The notes beneath the pieces were generated by a model. It did not search any database. It worked only from the letters and a program-made list of their open reading frames with translations, and was not told where the DNA came from. DNA of 64,000 nucleotides from Lindgomyces ingoldianus (lineage: Eukaryota > Ascomycota > Dothideomycetes > Pleosporales > Lindgomycetaceae). The stretch covers positions 904,044 through 968,043 of the forward strand of contig NW_022985169.1 of NCBI RefSeq assembly GCF_010093535.1. Reading direction: 5' to 3'. Positions 23,501-34,450 of this stretch are shown here, in pieces (within the stretch, counting starts at the first letter, position 1; every line of letters begins with the position of its first letter). The translations under genes were made by a program, and so were the position numbers.

Positions 23501-23820
23501 TGGTCTCTCGGGGTCTTCCTCAATAAAGCATCGCACTACTTGCTCAATTGCATGCATCCGGAGCCAATAGCCGCGGTTGATGAGAGGATTTCTCCTTACG
23601 AACTTGCTCACGAATGGCTGATAAAAATCTGGCTCTTTTGGTAGGTAGAGTTTGGAGACACATCTTTTTGAAACGATACTGCTATCATTCGTCTAGGGAT
23701 ATGTGCTTAGCAACGAGGCAATCTATAAGTGTAAGGGGGTTTTCTCACGTTCATTATGAAGTCATCGCTCCTCTGCTGGGCAGAGCGCTTGCTCTTGGGC
23801 TTTTTCGTGGAGGGTGCCAT
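20537..23820 (-). CDS. PPM2: tRNA wybutosine-synthesizing protein 4 (leucine carboxyl methyltransferase-like)
   Basis: Last step(s) of wybutosine formation at G37 of tRNA-Phe: SAM-dependent methylation and methoxycarbonylation. Exons 23749-23820, 23472-23692, 23042-23406, 20537-22980 (1033 aa). Residues 1 to about 330 form the LCM-type methyltransferase: SIVSKR near the start, the SAM-site VVVNLGCGYDPLPFQ, NTTFVDVDYPHL and FCLLEQYLPEGPDHPF. A Kelch-repeat region follows (AAFVLGEGTVAIHGGQGP, ALLVGGRKS, AVLVCGGKTSDGIVLDEW, LLIGGMDPDGTVLDE). The C-terminal about 300 residues are a cupin/JmjC-like domain with LHYDVLANVLCQIKGRKSL (His-x-Asp near residue 878) and a distal His in MWSHTATPEED. All three domains of the fungal TYW4 architecture are present. 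It is divergent from ATG18. Confidence 0.94.
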
Positions 23821-24126
23821 TGGTGTTCGTCGATAGCGATGGTTGAAGGATAGCAGGCAGTTTTTCAGTGGGAGATGTTGGCATCAGCCACAACACCGCC
23901 ACGTGACGCCACTTCTCGGCCAGTCGCGGGGGAGCATCACTTCACCAGGCGACAAGCTCCAAGCACTGACAGCACGCCCACGTCTGCCGCTTCAGTTACA
24001 CACACTCATGTACTTAATACCTCAGCATCCCGACGCCTCACCTACCGAAACTGCCGACCCTCAATCTCTATTGGCTTCCATCCACCTCCGCCGGCGCATT
24101 CTCGCGGAGCTACGGCGGCAGCAGGC
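23821..24126. promoter_or_regulatory. Divergent promoter PPM2 / ATG18
   Basis: 306 bp between start codons, C/A-rich on the ATG18 side. Both genes must be driven from this short segment. No defined site was recognised. Confidence 0.55.
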
Positions 24127-25567
24127 ATGACGACGATGAACTTTGTGACGTTCAACCAGGACCATAGCCACCTTGGGGTTGGTACCACCAAAGGCTACCG
24201 CATCTACACCACAGACCCATTCAGCAAGCAGTCCGAGTCAAGAGAAGGAGATGTCTCCAGTCTGGAAATGCTCTTTTCGACATCCCTGGTGGCTCTCACG
24301 CTCTCGCCTCGAGTGCTTCGCATACAGAACACCAAGGTTGGTTGAATTGGCCTGTTTTGAATGTAGTTGATGATTTGACAGAGACATTCGACCATTTGCG
24401 AAATGACATTCCGCACAGCGATTCTTGCCATGAGGCTGAACAGGAAGCGACTTGTGGTCGTCTTGGAGTCCGAGCTGTATCTCTATGACATCAGCAATAT
24501 GCAGATGCTGAAGAACGAGAAGACGTCTCCCAATCCTAACGGTACGACCTCTAGGCTGTTATGTGAAGCGTTTACTGATTGCATCCAGCTATCTGCGCCC
24601 TGTCAGCGTCCTCGGAAAACAACTACCTTGTTTATCCTCTACCTATGAAGGCCGCACCGGCAACATTCCAACCGCCCTCACACGCTCCACCGAAGTCGGA
24701 CCACGTCCCACCTACCAGCGGCGAAGTACTCATATACGATGCGACAAAGCTGGAAGCAGTGAATGTGATTGAAGCGCACCATTCTCCGCTATCGTGCATT
24801 GCGTTGAACAACGAGGGCACTCTGTTGGCTACGGCGTCGGAGAAAGGAACGATCATTCGTGTCTTCTCCATTCCAGACGCACAGAAGCTTTACCAGTTCC
24901 GGAGAGGGTCTATCCCGGCCCGTATTTACAGCATGTCTTTCAATTCTACCTCGACGTTACTCTGTGTCTCTTCTGCTACGGAGACGGTCCACATCTTCCG
25001 GCTCGGAGCCCCTAATGCGAGCCGGAGCAGCAGCATCTCGGGTTCGGTGAGACCTCCGTCGTCTTCACGAGAGCGTAGCAATAGCCGGGGCAGCGAGGAT
25101 GCCGATCCGTCAGAATATGAAGAGAGCACACCGGACCTTGCAGAGCCAGAGCGGAAATCAGTGAATCCTACCTTTGCCAGCATGATACGGCGAACATCGC
25201 AGAATGTGGGAAAGTCCTTTGCACAAACGGTCGGGGGCTACCTGCCCAGTGCTGTGGCGGAGATTTGGGAACCAGCACGGGATTTCGCCTGGGTGAAGAT
25301 ACCACGATCACTCAATAGCTCGCTGACGGGACCCGTAAGGACCGTGGTCGCTCTGAGTAACAATGGGCCTCAGGTGATGGTCGTAACGAGTGAGGGCAAT
25401 TACTATGTCTTCAACGTGGATCTTGAACGAGGAGGAGAGGGGACATTGTTCAAGCAATTCTCGTGAGTTGGCCCTTAGTACCAGTGCTCATTGCAGCTGC
25501 TGAATCTTCTAGTCTTCTTGAGCCGAATGAGCTCTCTGCTGGAGCGTCTCAGGACCTTCCCGACTAA
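24127..25567 (+). CDS. ATG18: Autophagy-related protein 18 (PROPPIN)
   Basis: Seven-bladed beta-propeller that binds PtdIns3P/PtdIns(3,5)P2 in autophagosome formation and vacuole membrane traffic. Exons 24127-24336, 24382-24541, 24589-25462, 25513-25567 (432 aa). The lipid-binding FRRG motif is intact (LYQFRRGS, about residue 225). Propeller blocks include [41 protein letters not shown] and [16 protein letters not shown] Ser/Arg-rich loop around residues 270-310 corresponds to the disordered insertion between blades 6 and 7. A second in-frame ATG lies three codons downstream of the chosen start. Confidence 0.95.
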
Positions 25568-26015
25568 AGGTCTTGCCGAGGAGGTCCATGTTTTGTCCAA
25601 TCTTCACTACGCATAGCGTTCATCAAAGCTCTCCTAATATTTATTTGCATTATGAGGATGGTGTTATTCTATTTGGCTTGACTTTTGGTAGGATTGGCAT
25701 TCCGTTCTTCATGAACGACATTATATGAGCTTCTTTATTACATTCGTAGATGTATTTGGCTTTGTAAAGCCTAATTTGTGAACGAAAGTGAAAGTGAAAG
25801 TGAACACGTGATCTCCACACTCCCCGCCTTGCGCGCGGGGCTTTGTTCGTGTTCGGGATGTCGTAAGGCGTGGCCCAAGCTCTGCTGCCTTAAGCGCGAC
25901 TGTCGTCAATCCACCAGGCAGAGGCCTCGCGCAGTTTCACTCCACCACTTCGCACCTATCCGCCTACTACTCACACACATATTTCAGCTCTAGATTCTCC
26001 CTAGAGTCCACCACC
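25568..26015. other. Intergenic region, no gene seen
   Basis: 448 bp between tandem genes. A short direct repetition of aaagtg units occurs near 25785-25802. It presumably holds the ATG18 3' UTR and the PI31 promoter. Confidence 0.45.
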
Positions 26016-27222
26016 ATGCCGCCAGCGAACACCACCGGCAACCCGCTAAGCGCGGGCTCGCTTTCGACCTTAATGGCGGCTAGTCTACCCAAGGCTCCAT
26101 GCCACCAGGTCAAAAATGCCTACGAAGCAGTAGCACTCGCAGTCCACGCTGGAATGATCGCGGTTGGGTTCAGGCTTATTGGCCTCGGGGAGGACGATCG
26201 GATAGGTAGGAATTCCATGTCAAGGCTCGTCGTGCGAACGGTACTGACGTTTCGAAGAAGCCCAGGCAGACGCGCATAACCCTCAGCCGCTCCCAGAAGC
26301 ATGGAACGCTTCCTCATCGTACGCCTTCCGCTATGCCCACTCACAATCCTCGATGGAGTACGTGGTAAAGGTGAATCGGCTTGGCGGGAAGGCCGTAGTT
26401 TTTGGCATCGCGGTTGGCGATGACAAGACCACAAATTTTGACGTCACAGTTAAAGACTACATCTCCGAATCTTCATTGCCGTTATCAATCAGCTCAGAGG
26501 CTTCGGCAGAGGACGCCGCAAAGAAAATTCAAGACGTCTACATCTCCGCAGGCCGCCTTAACGACCTGGGTGCGCTTCTCAAGATTTCGGTCATCCAAAA
26601 ATTAGCGCCTGGGTTACACAAAGAAGGTTACGAGGAGACGAACACCCAGAACGATCAGCATGCCAATAGTTCTCAAGACCCACCGCGGGGAGACGTCCCA
26701 CGAGAACCGCGACGACCTCCCAACAATGACCATGAGCCAGCCCGTCCATATCCCTTCAACGATCCACTAGCGGCGCCTCCAGGTCCTCGACGACCCCTGC
26801 CAGAGCCCATCCCAGGATTCGAGGATGAATACGAGGTCAATCGCCCTCCGCGCAGTAGATTAAGAGACGACCGCTTCCCAGCAGGCTTGGGCCATGACGA
26901 TCTGTATCCACCGGGACTAGGTCCTCATGATCCCCTTCGACCATACCTTGGCGGTGCCCCCTCAAGGCCAGGCGGAGTTGGTGGGGGAATGCATCCTACG
27001 TTCGACGATCCTCTGTTTGGTGGTCAAGGCGGCCAAGGAGGAGGCTATGATCCTATGGCACCACCAGGCTCGCGCTACGATCCAATCGGACCGGGCGGGG
27101 CGCCTCGAGACAATAGAGGAGGAGGAACTCGATTTCTAGGGGGTGGTGGCAGTGGATTAGGGGGGCCTGGTGGACAGCCGCCAAATCCTTTCAGTGGCTT
27201 CGGAGATGGAGATTTCCTTTAG
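26016..27222 (+). CDS. PI31-like proteasome regulator
   Basis: Homologue of proteasome inhibitor/assembly factor PI31 (PSMF1). Exons 26016-26205 and 26259 or 26258-27222; the acceptor ttcgaag at 26257 gives a continuous 384-aa frame. The N-terminal 170 residues fit the PI31 N-domain (NAYEAVALAVHAGMIAVGFRL, LPEAWNASSSYAFRYAHSQS). The C-terminal half is Pro/Gly/Asp-rich and contains the typical repeated DPLRPY, HPTFDDPLFG, YDPMAPPGSRYDPIGPG and NPFSGFGDGDFL elements. The extreme C-terminus of PI31 proteins binds inside the 20S core. Second proteasome-related gene in this window after RPN13, but not adjacent to it. Confidence 0.88.
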
Positions 27223-30200
27223 GCGTGATCAGGCGTCGAACACAATATGGAACAAACGAGTGGGACACTTTACGATGTGCATAAAGAAAATCTTCTAGTG
27301 TATTTATAGTTCTGACCGAAATTTATGAGGGTGGAAGGAATTCACAACGTGAGACGCCTTTATCTTATCTCACAGAGAGGTTAGGAATTTACAACATGTT
27401 TCTCCCGCCTAAGGAGGCTCAGCCCTGCGCCTTCTCGACCTGAAGGATTCAGACGAGGGTTCTTAGACTCTAGATGTTGGGACTCTAAAACGACCCTGTA
27501 GATACAATGACAATCCTAGCTCCCAAAATAATACATATTTGATCCTCAAACAGTGTTGTTCCGTAGTAAGGTAAGCATCCGAGATTCGGAACGCCATGTT
27601 TCCTGTCTCGTAAGCTTTGAGAAGCCATATGGTTCTGGATTGCAGATTTCGGATTCCAGGTGGCATATTTAGAGACATGTGTTTGACACTTGGTGATTTT
27701 AAGTAATATGTGCAAAAGTAGAATGCAGGTGTTGCGATTTGAGGTCGTGTTGATCCCGTCCACACCACGTAAGCAACTATATTGGAACTTTGGTTGTATT
27801 CTTTTCGCTCAAGCATTTTTGGATCGAGATAGACAAAGAGTCTCGCCTAATATTACAGATCGACTTTGCTCTAGCCTGAACATGTTTTGCGTGTTTGAAG
27901 CGCGCTTTTTGGTACCATGTGCGTCACGTGCGTGGTCTCTGTTGTGATGGCATCGCTCGGGGTTATGTTATTCCAGGATTTCTCGCGATGATTGTGGAAA
28001 CTCTTGTAAGCAATGAAAAGTAGGGGTGTTTGACTTCTGTGTGCACGATTCTGATGAGTGTTGTCGTGACTCTCTAACTATCTGGGGCCAAGATGCTCGG
28101 AGATGAAGGTGCACACGAAAAAAGGATCAGGATGGGGGTGGTATCACCATCACCGCCTTACACCTTTAATGGGCCGCTTCTGTTGCTTGGGTAGCGGTAA
28201 GAAGAGACGCGAGATGACGAGCAAATTCCGTTGAACGAATAGTAATGGTAGGTGCATCTACACTTTTCGTACATCGTTTCAATGTATGGGGCCGAGGATG
28301 ACGGAAATGTAAACGTGCATCCGAAACCTTGGAATCTTTTAATCGCTTGAGGTCTCTGGGAGAACTTCCTCGCTCCTGCGCGCTGGCCGATTGGAGATGA
28401 CAAATAGCTGAGTTAATTTTAAGAGGTCAAAGGACATAACGTGTTTAAGATAGGGGCCGCGGTGGACGCGATAACCCCGCGCGGCAAATGACGAGTCTGG
28501 TGAAGCGAACGTGTGGAGTGAGATGTATCACATCCACCGACAGAGGTGCCGGGGACATGTGAGACTCTGGCAAAGGAGAAGCGGGGCGACGCGACGCACA
28601 AAACAAAACTGCATGCATGCATGCAAGCTGCACGTACGCCGAACAGAATATGCTCATTTTTTATTTTGAAATCCATCAACCCTTCTGTTGGGAATTGAAG
28701 CGGTGAGGCCGACGTGATACCCCAGCTTTAGGAACAATCGCGTCTCGCCTCGCCGCGCAAGTGCCGTCGCTTGAATGGGGGTTTAAGCATATCGGACCCG
28801 AGGAACGATCGTAAATCCCTCACAAACATGTATCCAAATGCAGAAATCTACATTTGGCTCCTCACCGTGGACAGGCAACCATCCTGGGATTAAAAGCGGA
28901 CGAAGTCATCAAAAGAAGAAGGTGGTCTGCTTGGGAGATCGTGAAATGAGAACAACGGTCCGAACAGTGACAAAGGAGGAGCTGGGGTTGAAGTCAGCAT
29001 TCATGTTACTAATGCAATTCTTATCCATTCGTTATTTCCATGCAAGCGCCGGGCGTAAATAATGCTCCAGTCTATCGTTGGTGGTGTGAAGTGTCGGCCC
29101 CTGCCAGGTTATCTGAGCTAGCTCCAAAGGGCTCGGCTCGTGCTCCCCTGCTATTCTTCAGCCTCGTACGGAGTAATGTTGCGTAAACCTGAAGGTGAGG
29201 CTGAAGCCCCTCAGGAGAAAAGTAAGGCCGCCGGTCGGAGCCGGAGTAAGGGAAAGCTCTGGGCACGAGGCTGTTTTCACGGCCTCAGCCACCAGCCACC
29301 TGTTTCGTCGTCTTGGCAATTCGTACCCCTCAACGCTATGACGACTGTATCTCACGAGCAATAGGAGAAGTGAGAGGAGGATGGGATTTTTCTCAATCGT
29401 TATGCTCTCATGGTTCGACAACCCATCAGCTAAGGTTGGCTGGGCTTATTGTGATGATATCTGCTCCTGAGCTCCTCAAGTCCAAGTGGTTGAGCTGACG
29501 TTGAAAGAAAGCTCGTTACACGCGAGGCAAGCGCGGTGGATCATAGGGCTGGGACCAGGCCGCGGTTATCCTGAGCCTGCGCGTGTAAAACGGTAATTGC
29601 GCGATATAAACGCGCCATCGCGGCAGTATTGCGCTTGCGCTCATGTACAGCGGTTACTTCAAATGAGGCGAGCGCTTTGGTCGCTGCACCGCGCCAAAGA
29701 CTCAATCGCCGTTTAATTTGCCGACAGACCTCGCGCGAGAAATGAATTTGGTCGCACTAACTGCATTGCATCCTTCTCGGTTCCCCATGCGTCAACCCAA
29801 AGCCAGGAGTGCGGAAAATCCCATGACAGCCAGGCGGTCTCTGGTCGTGATCAAGTCGGGCGTAAGGCATCCCACGATGGTGTCAGAACTGGATTTAGAA
29901 ATACCACTGGGTGGGCGCAGGTGAGGAGCTGACCCCCAGGTTAGCCATGAGGCTTAGGAACGAGGACTATGAATGAGTGTTAAGGAATAGTGGCAATGTA
30001 CAGAGAGATGCTTATACTTGTTGTTCAATCCATTGCTAAGATTAGAAAACGACTTGCTTACACGCACGTGCCGTTTGGCTTGGAAGAGATGACTGTCGAC
30101 GTTTCATGGCCACACGTGGTCTATCAGACGTCTAAATGTCCGGCGGCGAGAAGACGACGGAAGGATTCCTTCTAGAAATCGAAGCTACTTTATCTCGAGC

Positions 30201-32333
30201 ACGATAAGGCCAAATGTCCACAGAGACGGACATTCTCGTAGGAGACTGAGACAAGGCGGGGTAGAAGGTATGATGAAAAGACTGTTGGTGCGCTCACTCC
30301 TCCGTTATCAGGTGTCGGAAATTGTTCCCCGCTCTGTGCAAACAGGGACTCAAGACTAAGTTTTCCAGCATTCCTCAAGGCGACCTTTGCTGTCCGTCGA
30401 GACTCAGATAAATGATCGGACAGTGTGGGTGGCGGTCTCGCACGAGAATGCCTGCACGAGCTCTCATGGGGCTTTGGCTTTTAGAAGCTTGAGAGAAGAT
30501 GCTAATTTATCATATTACACACCTAGCATCCAATGAAGGTTTCAGAAAGAAGTTGCGCCAAGCAACTGTTCTGAGATCGGCGACGATGAGAAGGGCGAAT
30601 ACGGGTCAAGAGCAAAACGAGCCCTTCTTGCGACAACCTGATTAACGCGAGAGCCTGTCTTGGATTAGCAAGACCAACCCGGATGCCTGATACAAGTGTA
30701 GGGATAGGTGCAGAGCATGCAGCATGTTTTGCAGATTATAACCCGACACCCAATGGTGAGGCCGAGAATAATATGCGGATGGGGTGAGTTTGTGCCCTGC
30801 TGCATCAGTCCGGTAGCACTGCAGAGTGGATATCCAGTGGGAAATTTGGGTGAATTGGCCACTCCCAAAAGACCAGATATCGGATGGACTGTGTCTCAGT
30901 CACGACTTGTTGGCTGGTGGTACCAGGTGGAGGGCTCCTGTTGGTGGTGATTTTAGAAGAAGAGCTGGGGGTGTTTCATGCCAGTGCAGGCGAGCAAGCC
31001 ATGGAGGAACGGTCCGCCAATGCGAGAGAAGGCGCTGTCCCGCAGGTCCCGACAGTCATGTGCTGTGGCAATAGACTAAGACATGCTGCAAGCTGTGCTG
31101 TCTCTGCCCACTTATGCTAATTATCAGGAGATGAAATAGTAACTGGAGTCCAGGGCAGAGAAACCCTATGAGGGAGCGGAGCAGCTTGCTGGGGCTGAAA
31201 TAGCATCTGCGGGGCGAAAGGAACCAGATGGGCGGTTTAGGCAGCATTGACAGTGAAGTGGAGCGACATGCCATGGAACCCCGGCGGGATGCAGCGGGAA
31301 GGACGAGCGCAGTGGTCGAATGCTGACGAAATAGGTCATTGCTGGGGTTTGCAGCAGAACAAGAGCTTCAAGGTTCGAGGCGCTTCATCCGTGGGCCGTC
31401 CGGTAGAGATCGACCCCTTTAGCGAGCCGTTCTCGTCAGCACGGTCCAATCTTTGCAGACTAGCGACGCCATGGCTGCACAGACAGCTGCAACTTTGACC
31501 TCATTCACACCAGCGTCGTCGAGGGGCCCGCGGGCGCCTAATGGCTCTCTGAATCGCCCTGTGTTTTGAAGCTCGCTCCGACGCGCATCCTGCACGACAT
31601 TGAAACACTGCTCCCCGCCGCTCAGCTGCTGCGGACTACGACAAGAAAAACCCTGGCAATATCAGAGAGACTCCATACCAGTGCGTCTAATAACCGTTGA
31701 GTGCACCAAGGTGGCGGGGGTTGCTGTGCCGCATGTTGGAGCGCATCGTTGCCCACTCATACGTTATCTCTTGACGGCCGGCGGCTAACGAGACGTCCAG
31801 CTGCACGATGCCTGCAGTGTTCACATCTGCAAATTTCAGCAGCCAAGCAAAGGGGCCCCTGCACACCTGGCACGCGGGTCGGACCCTGGCCTGACGGCAG
31901 CGATCCATGTCGTCTGCGCGGTTCTGCAGAGAACGTTATGGTCCCTCTCGGGGATCAGGGTGGGGCGGGACCGGAGACGTGCGCCAGAGCCGGTCGTTTG
32001 CAAATCATCAGAGTGTAGCCGTCAGACGATAGTAGCATTCACCAGGCAATCATGGTCCGAGAATGAAAGGAAAGACACTTTGACATTCGTGCGAATCTAA
32101 AGCCAACACGCCCCATGTGGCCTCCTAAGTCGCCCCAGCAGCCTGTCTATTGTGCCCGGAACACCCGGGCGCTCGAAAACGCCGAAAATGCTCATTCTCC
32201 TGTCAGACTCCATAAATTCCCAGAACTCCATGTTCGGACCCCAATGCTACATAGTACATGCCTGCACGTCAGACAATCCAATGCCGGAATTCCGCCGTTG
32301 CCCGGCAGCGAACTCTCCACCCAGCCTTTACTC
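27223..32333. other. 5.1-kb convergent intergenic region with no recognisable gene
   Basis: Lies between the 3' ends of the PI31 gene (plus) and the zinc-finger gene (minus), so neither promoter is needed here. Both strands hold only short frames without motifs, and I could not join them with plausible splice sites. It contains a 16-bp self-complementary TGCA run at 28610-28625. Sequence quality is ordinary, GC is intermediate, and no rRNA, tRNA or transposase was seen. Confidence 0.5.
28610..28625. repeat. Perfect palindrome of four TGCA units
   Basis: Sixteen bases made of four TGCA units, identical to their reverse complement. A simple repeat, perhaps of no function. Confidence 0.6.
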
Positions 32334-33597
32334 TTACAGTTTGTAGTCGATTGGACTGCCAGGGAAGCAGTCGTCCCGGAACAGGGGCGGTGATCGTGTG
32401 TCATACATATCCGGCTGAGGGGGGTGGTAGTACGGCATTCTAGCACTAGGTCCAGTCCGCATAGATGTGCGTCGTGATAGAACTTCGTTTCGCTTGGGAC
32501 AGCCGTCCTCTTCGTGTCTGGGAGCATTGTCAGCACACATTGTTAGCAGCAACATTCGGAGCTGTCCTACCGCCGAAGCGTGTCCTTTCGAGCAAAATGA
32601 GCGCCGCATCTTCCACATTTGAAGATCTTCAGCTTGCGGTGAACCTAATTGAGAGGTCAGTCTTTGGCTCCCGAAGGGGGATGGGTGTTGCACATACGGC
32701 ATTCGTGTGGCGGTCTAAGTCAGTCCTACGGACAAATTGCTTATCACAATCCTTATATTGGCATACGTGTTCCTTCCTTCGGCACGGGTTGTGTATTTCC
32801 ATGTGGGTCTTGTGGTTGTAGCTTCTCTGGAACAGCTTTCCACAGACATCACACGAGAAATTGGCATTCTCCTGAGTTGTGGGATTCCTTCTAAGCCTTG
32901 TCCGTGCTGTGATGCTAGTTGAACTATCACTCCCACGATGGCTTCTCGGTCGTCCTTCAAATGGCATTGGCTGGAATTCCCTACTTTCAAAGGTGTCGTC
33001 GGGCGAGACTTCAAATTTAGGCATTGGAGGTGATTCGTAGGCTTGATCATACGGAAATATGCCGGTTGTAAGTCGATCTGGAGATACGGTTAATGGATGA
33101 TGGCGTTGGGCAGACGATGGCTCCTCGTCAGTTGCCCATTCAGAGCCCCCCTCGAGCTTTATTTGGGGATAAGCGTGCGCAGAACTTTCTCGTGAGAAGA
33201 TAGATATATCCCGAGTCGATGATAATGAAGAGCGATGGGATGCATGGTGAGGAGCCCAGGGTAGTGGGGACCGAGATACCGGAGGTTCGTATGTCGTCAC
33301 TGGCCAGGGATCTGCTGGAGCTTCAGACATGAGGGGAGACGTGCCTGTAGTGAGATGCGTCCAGGATTCAGTGGGTTGAGGAGATGGTGGGTAAAGAACC
33401 GAGCCTGCTGGTGGCCCAGAAACAGGAAATGATTGAGAGTAGTTGTAAAGGCCAAGACCATCAGTCGGATACCTTGACGACTCAGAATCACTTCGAGCTG
33501 GCGAGGGATAAGCCGGTGAGTGTAGCAATGTGGTTGTCTTCATAGCTTGCTGGTACGGTGAATTGAAGGGCGGGGTAGGTTGGTCTCGGGGCGACAT
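32334..33597 (-). CDS. C2H2 zinc-finger transcription factor
   Basis: Probable sequence-specific nuclear regulator. Exons 32698-33597, 32571-32644, 32334-32517 (385 aa). Residues 1 to about 240 are Pro/Ser-rich, disordered and likely an activation region. Three fingers follow: CDVCGKLFQRSYNHKTHMEIH, a Cx4C finger beginning CQYKDCDKQFVRRTDLDRH, and the third KCGRCGAHFARKDTLRRH followed by EEDGC (probably C2HC). The first intron falls inside finger 2 (after HTNA) and the second inside finger 3 before the His, so splicing is required for a functional DNA-binding domain. Target genes unknown; it is not close enough to any named regulator for me to assign one. Confidence 0.87.
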
Positions 33598-34450
33598 GTT
33601 GAAACGAACGACGAAGAATACAAGAATTGAGAAGAAGGAAGCAAGTACAGAAGGCAGATTGGGTTGGAGGTGAGAGCGAGGGATAGGTGGTTATGAAGTA
33701 CCTGGGTGGTGGTGGTGGTGGTGGTGATGACTGGTGGAAGGAATAAGGTGGGATATAAATCTAGGCGGATCGTGCAAGGCGAGAGCAGCCTCGATGGGGA
33801 GATCTAGTTCAGAAGTATTTTTGCAGTGCGTGCTGCGGCGGTGTGTTCAGAGCAGCACATCCAAAGAGTCGGGAAAGGCAGACACGAAGGAAAGGGAAGA
33901 CGCTAATACAAACATGGACTCGAGCCGCGCTTGAGCGTCAAAAATGCCAGCATGGTTCTTGTTGGCTTTTGGGGCCGTGTCAAAAGCATTGAGCAACGGA
34001 AAGGATTGAGCGTAATGCAGGCATGCAAGGCGGTGGGGACATGGGTGCAGGCGCAGAGTGGCGGTCGACCAGGGCGTTCCCGAGCGCCAGCGCTGCCACA
34101 TCGAATTAGATGCGCGCACCGCTAACTTAGGCGCAAGGACACGGTGAGCTTCTGCCCCTGCATTCGAGGAGTGGATATTGTGTAATGCCCGCGCTTGGGC
34201 ATCGGCAGACTGGTCTCTGCGTCAATTTCTTAGCTACCGGTATCGTGCAACCATCATTCATTTGCTACACTGCTGTTCTTTGACCTGTGAGACACCAACA
34301 CCGACCATTCGCAGACGCGCCAATTTCATCAATTTTTCATGGAGTGAGGATAAAGTGACCTGCCTCGCTTTTAGCCCGGCTCGCTGTGACAGGTGTCAGT
34401 GTGCGTGGGGCCATCTCTTGCACGAATGGAAGCGCCGGCCATCAAGTGAC
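33598..34450. promoter_or_regulatory. Promoter region of the zinc-finger gene
   Basis: 853 bp upstream of the minus-strand zinc-finger gene, bounded on the right by the YVC1 stop. It contains a (GGT)7 tract on the plus strand. Confidence 0.5.
33705..33725. repeat. (GGT)7 microsatellite
   Basis: Seven perfect GGT units about 110 bp upstream of the zinc-finger gene start codon, likely within its promoter or 5' UTR. Confidence 0.8.

Noticed and set aside
29400..29425. ggttcgac element resembling a tRNA B box
   Set aside because: No A box at the right distance and no cloverleaf on either strand.
33847..34119. 90-codon minus-strand frame between the zinc-finger gene and YVC1
   Set aside because: No motif, and it lies in the zinc-finger promoter region.
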